From: Crotophaga sulcirostris
Taxonomy: Eukaryota; Chordata; Aves; Cuculiformes; Crotophagidae
Direction of reading: 5' to 3'
Length of the DNA: 64,000 nt
Assembly (NCBI GenBank): GCA_013397455.1
Contig: VYZB01000214.1
Span: 1,456,040 to 1,520,039 of the forward strand
Shown piece after piece: positions 54,448 to 64,000 of this stretch. How positions within the stretch are numbered: position 1 is the stretch's first letter; each line of letters opens with the position of its first letter. The position numbers were made by a program, and so were the translations under genes. The notes beneath the pieces are model-generated. The model was not told the DNA's origin, searched no databases, and saw only the letters and a list, made by a program, of their open reading frames with translations.

Positions 54448-55006
54448 TTCATAGAATCATAGAAAGGTTTAATTTGGAAGGGTCCTTAAAACCCATCCAG
54501 TTCTACCCCCTGCCATGGGCAGGGACACCTCCCACTGGATCCAAGCCCCATCCAACCTGGCCTTGAACACCTCCAGGGATGGGACAGACACCACTGCTCT
54601 GGGAAACCTTTGGCAGGGCCTCCCCACCGTCACAGGAAAGTATTTCTTCCCAAGATCTCATCTCAATCTCCCCTCTTCCAGCATAAAATGGTTCCCCCTT
54701 GTCCTGACCCTGCACTCCCTGATCCAGAGCCCCTCCCCAGCTTTCCTGGAGCCCCTTTCAGCACTGGAGGCTGCTCTAAGGTCTCCCCACAGCCTTCTCT
54801 TCTCCAAGCTGAACACCCCCAATTCAACCCAGCCTGTCCTCCTATGGGAGCTGTTCCAGCCCTTGGTTCATCTCTGTGGCCTCCTCTGGACTCGCTCCAA
54901 CAGTTCCAGGTCCTTCCTGTGCTGGGAACTCCAGAACTGTACACAGGGCTCCAGGTGGGGTCTCCCCAGAGCAGAGCAGAGGGGCAGAATCCCCTCCCAG
55001 ACACAC
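54448..55006 (-). repeat. CR1 LINE 3' fragment
   Basis: Inverted CR1 from ttcatagaatcatagaaagg through ctccccacagccttctcttc to agagcagaggggcagaatcc. A short deletion removes the usual agggggct before ccaagcccc. Confidence 0.92.
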
Positions 55007-55831
55007 ATAGAGAGAAATAACTATCTAAATAAGTATTTCCAGTTGAAGGGCTGGGGAAGGCTCTCCGCCTTGTGAGCACATCCCCAGCTGGCAATGAGTG
55101 GTGCTCAGCGGGTGCCAGGATGTTGCCCTTTCCCTGGCACACGGCGGGATGTGCACTGACCGCGCTGGCTCTTGGCCAGAGAGCCGGGGATGGGGCAGGC
55201 ACCGTGCCTGGGAACAGGTGGTGCTGTCGGTTACTGAGCGGCACGGCTGCCCCACAGCAGGGCTGTGGGAGGAACAGGCCCTTTCTCCAGTGTAAAACAC
55301 TGTTTGGATCAAAATGCACTGAGAGAGGAGAGTGTTTTTTACCTGTTCTGATCAAACTAATGAAATGGCAAACCGAAAAGCCATTTAAAGCAGCGAAAAA
55401 TGGAAATTGAGACATATAAATTCAGAAAACTTCTAAACCAATAGGTTTATTACTTCTTGCAGACATTTTCCTGACTGCTCCTGACATTTGTTTTCCATCA
55501 AACCAAGAACAATTTATAAAATATTTCATGCCCAAAACCCAGCTTCATCCAACTTTTTGCTTTCAACTCCAAGCCAGCTGTCATCACTGATAGAGTTAGA
55601 CTGGAGAGAATCCCACAGGCTTCAATGAAACCAGAATTTACCCACTAACATCCATAGTCAAAGAAACCAACTGTATATTTCAGCTGGGACATAATTTTGT
55701 GTCAGAACACAGTCAGACATGTACAGAAGTTGTGATTTGTGCTCACCTCCTACATGCTGACAGCATATAAAAGGAGTTAACCTGCTACGAGCTTCTGTGT
55801 TGAACCTACAGAGTATATGGACCTAAAATAT
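55007..55831. other. Intergenic, no gene seen
   Basis: About 820 bases without recognised features; GC-rich near 55130-55270. Confidence 0.35.
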
Positions 55832-56538
55832 ATATGGAGCAGCCCTGAAGAGAAGGACTTGGTGTGCTGAGGGAGGAGAAGCTCAACATGAGCCAGCAAT
55901 GTGTGCCTACAGCCCAGAAAGCCAGTTGTGTCCCAGGCTGCATTGAAAGCAGTGGGACCAGCAGGGGAGGGAGGGGATTCTGCCCCTCTGCTCTGCTCTG
56001 CTCTGGAGAGACCCCATCTGGAGCCCTGTGTCCAGTTCTGGAGTCCTCAGCACAGGAAGGACCTGGAGCTGTTGGAGTGAGTCCAGAGGAGGCCACGGAC
56101 ATGGTCTGAGGGCTGGAGCAGCTCCCGTACAAGGACAGGCTGAGAGAGCTGGGGTTGTTCAGCCTGGAGAAGAGAAGGCTCTGGGGAGACCTTAGAGCAG
56201 CCTCCAGCACTGAAAGGGGCTCCAGGAAAGCTGGGGAGGGGCTCTTGATCAGGGAGTGCAGGGATAGGATAAGGGGGAATGGTTTTCATCAGAAAGAGGG
56301 GAGATTGAGATGAGATCTTAGGAAGAAATGTTTTTCTTGTGAGAGTGGCGAGGCCCTGGCCCAGGCTGCCCAGAGCAGTGGTGTCTGTCCCATCCCTGGA
56401 GGTGTTGAAGGGCAGGTTGGATGGGGCTTGGAGCCCCCTGATTCAGTGGGAGATGTCCCTGCCCATGGCAGGGGGCTGGGAACTGGATGGACTTTGAAGT
56501 TCCTTCTAACTCAAACCATTCCATGATTCTATGACTAT
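55832..56538 (+). repeat. CR1 LINE 3' fragment, 700 bp
   Basis: Sense CR1 from gagcagccctgaagagaagg to ttccatgattctatgac. Contains a ctctg microsatellite (about 55994-56014). Confidence 0.93.
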
Positions 56539-57228
56539 GAAAGTAGCTTGAAACCACCTTTTTGCCCTATGTATTGAGTTTTACAAGTTTGGCTTCAGCA
56601 TTCCCAGGTCTGTCCCCTTTTTCACTCTCCTCTAGGGTCACAAGAGTGGCTGCTGATTTTCCAAGCATGATGCTGCTCCATCCCCTGCAACTCCCTGATG
56701 AGGGACACAGTGGATGCTGCAAGTCTGCACGGGCTTGAAGAATAACTGGAACAAGATCATGTGAAACAAATCCATCAGGGAATATTAAATCCAAGGACAG
56801 CCCTGTCAGCTCAGGAAGCCCTAGGGAGGCTAACTGCTGGAAGCTGGGAAAGTAGACTGGGAAAGTCTGAGTGCTTACATTGGTCTGGTGCTTTTATCAA
56901 AGCATCTCCTGCTGGCCGGGTCTGAAGTTGAAGGCAGGGCTCACTGGACTTAGGTCTGAGCCAGGGCAGCCCTTCCAATGCTCCTACACTGCACAAATTT
57001 TCCTTAGTGTTTTGCCAAAATTTTCTCTCCCCCTCTCCTCTTTTATTTTCCTATTAGAAATGAGGTTGCATTTTCTTCTGAATGCTGATGCTGTTTGGGG
57101 AAGTCTCTCTCCCTTGGGCATAATAATCTGCATTAGTTGTGCAATATAATAATATATATTAATATACTGTTCACATGGGTTTTGGCAAGCTTTGATTTCA
57201 TGCAAATGCAAATCAGACTCCTGCAGGA
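56539..57228. other. Intergenic, no gene seen
   Basis: Nothing recognised; AT-rich near 57140-57165 (ataataatatatattaatat). Confidence 0.35.
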
Positions 57229-57692
57229 CATTCTGTTCGAGAGAGTCCAGAGGAGACCAAAAAGATGATGCGAGGGCTGGAGCATCTCCCGTACAAGGAT
57301 AGGATGAGAGAGTTGGGGTTGTTCAACCTGGAGAAGAGAAGGCTCTGGGGAGACCTTAGAGCAGCCTCCAGTACTGAAAGGGGCTCCAGGAAAGCTGGGG
57401 AGGGGCTCTTGATCAGGGAGTACAGGGACTGGATGAGGGGAAAAGTTTTCCAGCTGCAAGAGGGGAGATTGAGAAGGGAACTTAGGAAAGAATGTTTTGC
57501 TGTGAGGGTGGGGAGGCCCTGACCCAGGTTACCCAGAGCAGTGGTGGCTGCTCCATCCCTGGAGGTGTTCAAGGCCAGGTTGGATGGGGCTTTGAGCCCC
57601 CTGATCCAGTGGGAGGTGTCCCTGCCCGTGTCAGGGGGTTGGAACTGGATGGGCTTTGAGGTCCCTTCCAACCCAAACCACTCCATGATTCA
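57229..57692 (+). repeat. CR1 LINE 3' fragment sharing its 3' flank with 58836-59663
   Basis: Sense CR1, 5' truncated in the gagtccagaggag region, ending ccactccatgattc. The following sequence (catttttcttttcttaagca and on to about 57744) is also found after the copy at 58836-59663. Confidence 0.92.
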
Positions 57693-58835
57693 TTTTTCTT
57701 TTCTTAAGCAACTGGAATGCCCAAGCTCCTTTCTGAAGAGCTTCTTGCTAGACTAGACCTGTCTGTTTGACTGGATTCTGGACTGATACAAAGCTCAGCT
57801 TACATGGAGTAACACTGCCCTGGTTTTATTAATTTATTGTCTTTCCTCCAGACAGTAAACAATTAGTTTACAAACCTGGCTCTGCAGGGTTTATCAGAAT
57901 GATGCAGGAGGGTGGGAATATGGCTGTGGGATGCAAAGGAATGTCCATAAACTAACTTTCTCAGTAAGTTGGCTGATAAAGCCAGCAATAAACCAGCAAT
58001 AAAAGCAGGCACGTCATTCTTCAGACTGAAGGCATTTGAAGAAACTAAACATCCCATCTGTGCAGAGAGGCAGCTGAGGCAGAGGGGGATGCTGTTGAAG
58101 AGTGAACTATCAAAGCAAAGCATTTAATGATATGAAAGCAAAGGCATCTCTCACACCAGAATAAGGAAGGCAGGACATTTTAATACACCTGGTATACATC
58201 AAAGGTAGCTGGGCTGCAGCCCCCAGAACAACCCTTCAGTGATTGAACTGAGCAGCTTTACTCACCAGCAACTCGTTCATGGTCATGGGAGGCAAATCAA
58301 TCCGTGTGCTGGCGGCTCTACCACAAGCCACGTGCCTGTTGGAATGTTATGCAAAACCCTCTCCCTAGAGACCTGTTTTACCAGACCTTTGTGGCTGGGC
58401 TGCCTCCCATCGTGGGTGCCCATAGGAAAAACTGTGAGAGGGGGGAAAAGACTCAAACTGGAGCACATATGAGATTAGACAGGCCAAGTGCTTGTGGGGC
58501 ATTTTAGAGTATCAGCTACCGTAAGTAGTAACATCAGAACCGTCAACTTACAGAAAATTGACGTGGAGAGAATGAGCCACCCCAAGGGACCTGGGAATTC
58601 TCTAATGTCTGGGAAATCTGCTGCAGGAACGTGGAAACTATTTGTGAACAAAATTAGAGGAGCTGCAACTGAAATTCCTCTGGTCACAGCTCAAATGGAG
58701 GAAAGAAATGCTTTGCTGTGTAAAGAAGCATTGAGAAGGTAGGATGGCAAGAGAAAATTTAGAGGCAGATAATTAGGATACCACGTAAATGCTGTAAATT
58801 AGAAGAAAGCATTAAAGGAGTTGAGCTAGTGGGAA
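57693..58835. other. Intergenic, no gene seen
   Basis: Unique-looking apart from the first ~50 bases, which are shared with 59665-59718. Confidence 0.4.
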
Positions 58836-59663
58836 AGATGCATTGAAAGGCTGGAGAACTGAGTCTGTGCAAACCTCATGAAATTCAAAAAGGCCCAAGT
58901 GCAAACTCCTGAACCTGGGCTGGGGCCATTCCCAACACAAATACAGGCTGGGCAGAGAATCGATTGGGAGCAGCCTTGCAGAGAAGGAGTTGTGGTGCTG
59001 GGGGAGAAGCCCAACATAAGCCAGCAATGTGTGCTCACTGCCTAGAAAGCCAAGCAAGTCCTGGACTGCATCCAAAGCAGTGAGACTAGCAGGGAAAGGA
59101 AGGGATTCTGTCCCTCTGCTCTGCTTTGGTGAGACCCCACCTGGAGTCCTGTGTTCAGTTCTGGAGTCCTCAGCACAGGAAGGACCTGGAGCTGTTGGAA
59201 TGAGTTCAGAGGAGGCCACAGAGGATGATCTGAGGGCTGAAGCACCTTCTGAACAAAGACAGGCAGAGGGAGTTGGGGTTGTTCAGCCTGGAGAAGAGAA
59301 GGCTCTGGGGAGACCTTAGAGCAGCCTCCAGCACTGAAAGGGGCTCCAGGAAAGCTGGGGAGGGGCTCTTGATAAGGAAGTGCAGGGATAGGATGAGGGA
59401 AATGCTTTTCATCAGAAAGAGGGGAGATTGAGATGAGATCTTGGAAAGAAATATTTTCTGTGAGGGTGGGGAGGCCCTGGCCCAGGTTGCCCAGAGCAGT
59501 GGTGGCTGCCCCATCCCTGGAGGTGTTCAAGGCCAGGTTGGATGGGGCTTGGAGCCCCCTGATCCAGTGGGAGGTGTCCCTGCCCATGGCAGGGGGGCTG
59601 GAATTGGATGGGCTTTGAGGTCCCTTTCAACCCAAATCACTCTATGATTCTATGATTCAATTA
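58836..59663 (+). repeat. CR1 LINE 3' fragment, 830 bp
   Basis: Sense CR1 beginning in ORF2-derived sequence (aacctcatgaaattcaaaaa, equivalent to the NLMKFNK segment) and ending ttctatgattctatgattc. One of the longest copies here. Confidence 0.93.
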
Positions 59664-59664
59664 A

Positions 59665-60478
59665 TTTTTCTTTTCTTAAGCATCTCAAATGCCCAAGCTT
59701 CTTTCTGAAGAAGCTCAACTCCACTTAAGTTAAAAGATTCAAAGAGTCTAAGAGACACGTGAATCTAAGGAGGCAATTTGCAAAACTACTTCCACACTGA
59801 AGCTCAGATTGAGAGAAGAATTATCCCTCTGACACATCAAGCACTGGTTAAGATGGTTATGATTTATAGCAAGAGAGTAGGCACGGTGGCAGTCGGGGGG
59901 GACTGATTCAAAGTGCTGTCTTCAAAGTGCTTTGGTGTTTCAACCAAGAAACTACTTGCAAGAATTTAAATGAGAGGCCAACCCATACTCATCAAAACTA
60001 AAACCACAGCATTTTCTTCAATTAGCTGGCCTAAAGCACTTCCTCATTTGAAGACCCCAGCACTGTCATTTTAGATGACATTTAAAGTTTTTTGAAAGCA
60101 AGAATATTCTCATCAGAGATCAGCTTAAAAAGCACATTTTTCTACTTAAGAACACACTGCAATGTTTTACGAGATTGTTTATATTTCTCCTGCTGCACCA
60201 CTAAAAATATATTATGGATGTCAAGAGTTAATTATTCTGACAATTAACTTCACTTCCCCTTGTGCGCTTTCCACATCAGACAGACTCAAAAGTAGGAAGA
60301 CGTTTTTCTCCTGAAATCACTGACTGAGAGGGCAGTAATGAATCCCTGTGGATGGATTTACTCTGAGTCGCATATGGGATCTTTTCAGCTACTTTCTAGC
60401 ACACAGTGGAAGAGAAACACCAAAGGAAAAAGAAAATGGTCCCTGTAGAACATTTAACACACAAAGTGATCATTAACT
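59665..60478. other. Spacer between CR1 and TEKT3 3' end
   Basis: The first ~50 bases match the flank after 57692. The rest is AT-rich unique sequence with no gene. Confidence 0.45.
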
Positions 60479-60484
60479 TTTATT
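60479..60484 (-). terminator. TEKT3 poly(A) signal
   Basis: AATAAA on the minus strand about 65 bases after the TEKT3 stop codon. Tektin transcripts commonly have short 3' UTRs, so this is a reasonable end. Confidence 0.5.
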
Positions 60485-60548
60485 ATGTGTTATCTGGTAA
60501 CGCATCCTACTGAAACTGGGAATACCTCCCACAACAGAGACTGGGAGT

Positions 60549-64000
<3,452 letters not shown>

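Noticed and set aside
53242..59630. Recurring open frames with the peptide [18 protein letters not shown] on many copies
   Set aside because: They are antisense translations of the CR1 3' tail, repeated because the repeat is. They are not a protein family.

Overview
The window looks like nuclear DNA from a bird. It has widely spaced, intron-split exons with GT/AG junctions, no operons, and a very high load of CR1 retrotransposon (LINE) pieces. By eye there are about 28 CR1 fragments on both strands, filling roughly a fifth of the 64 kb. That is high for a bird and suggests a lineage with strong CR1 expansion, but I cannot name the species. Two runs of N (6210-6974 and 18435-19387) both lie inside CR1 copies, and one single N is at 11063.

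Two protein genes are recognisable, both on the minus strand and in the same order and orientation as in mammals. PMP22 (peripheral myelin protein 22) spans about 28.87-50.05 kb. It has a non-coding first exon in a CpG-rich region (donor at 49892), coding exons at 48629-48706, 47381-47471, 35582-35722 and 30257-30423, and a 3' UTR of about 1.4 kb reaching an AATAAA signal at 28879-28884. The exons join in phase to a 158-residue four-helix protein. About 10 kb upstream, 60.5-63.3 kb holds the last three coding exons of TEKT3 (tektin 3). Their splice sites are good, but there is an in-frame TAG at 63139-63141 and a degraded tektin signature, so this gene may be decaying.

Layout. 1-28 kb: the region downstream of PMP22, without a convincing gene. 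It holds CR1 fragments, one long CR1 with endonuclease and reverse transcriptase coding sequence (about 16970-19585), a 24-bp minisatellite (25527-25766) and a probable solo LTR (about 27905-28600). 28.9-50 kb: PMP22, with CR1 copies in its introns and GC-rich tandem repeats in intron 1. 50-60.5 kb: the PMP22-TEKT3 interval, with a CATC-rich repeat and a dense series of CR1 copies, two of which share the same 3' flank. 60.5-64 kb: the 3' part of TEKT3.

The two genes work in different cells. PMP22 is a dosage-sensitive protein of peripheral myelin and TEKT3 is a structural protein of ciliary and flagellar doublet microtubules. Their adjacency is conserved synteny rather than a shared pathway. 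A perfect 8-base miR-29-type seed match lies in the PMP22 3' UTR.
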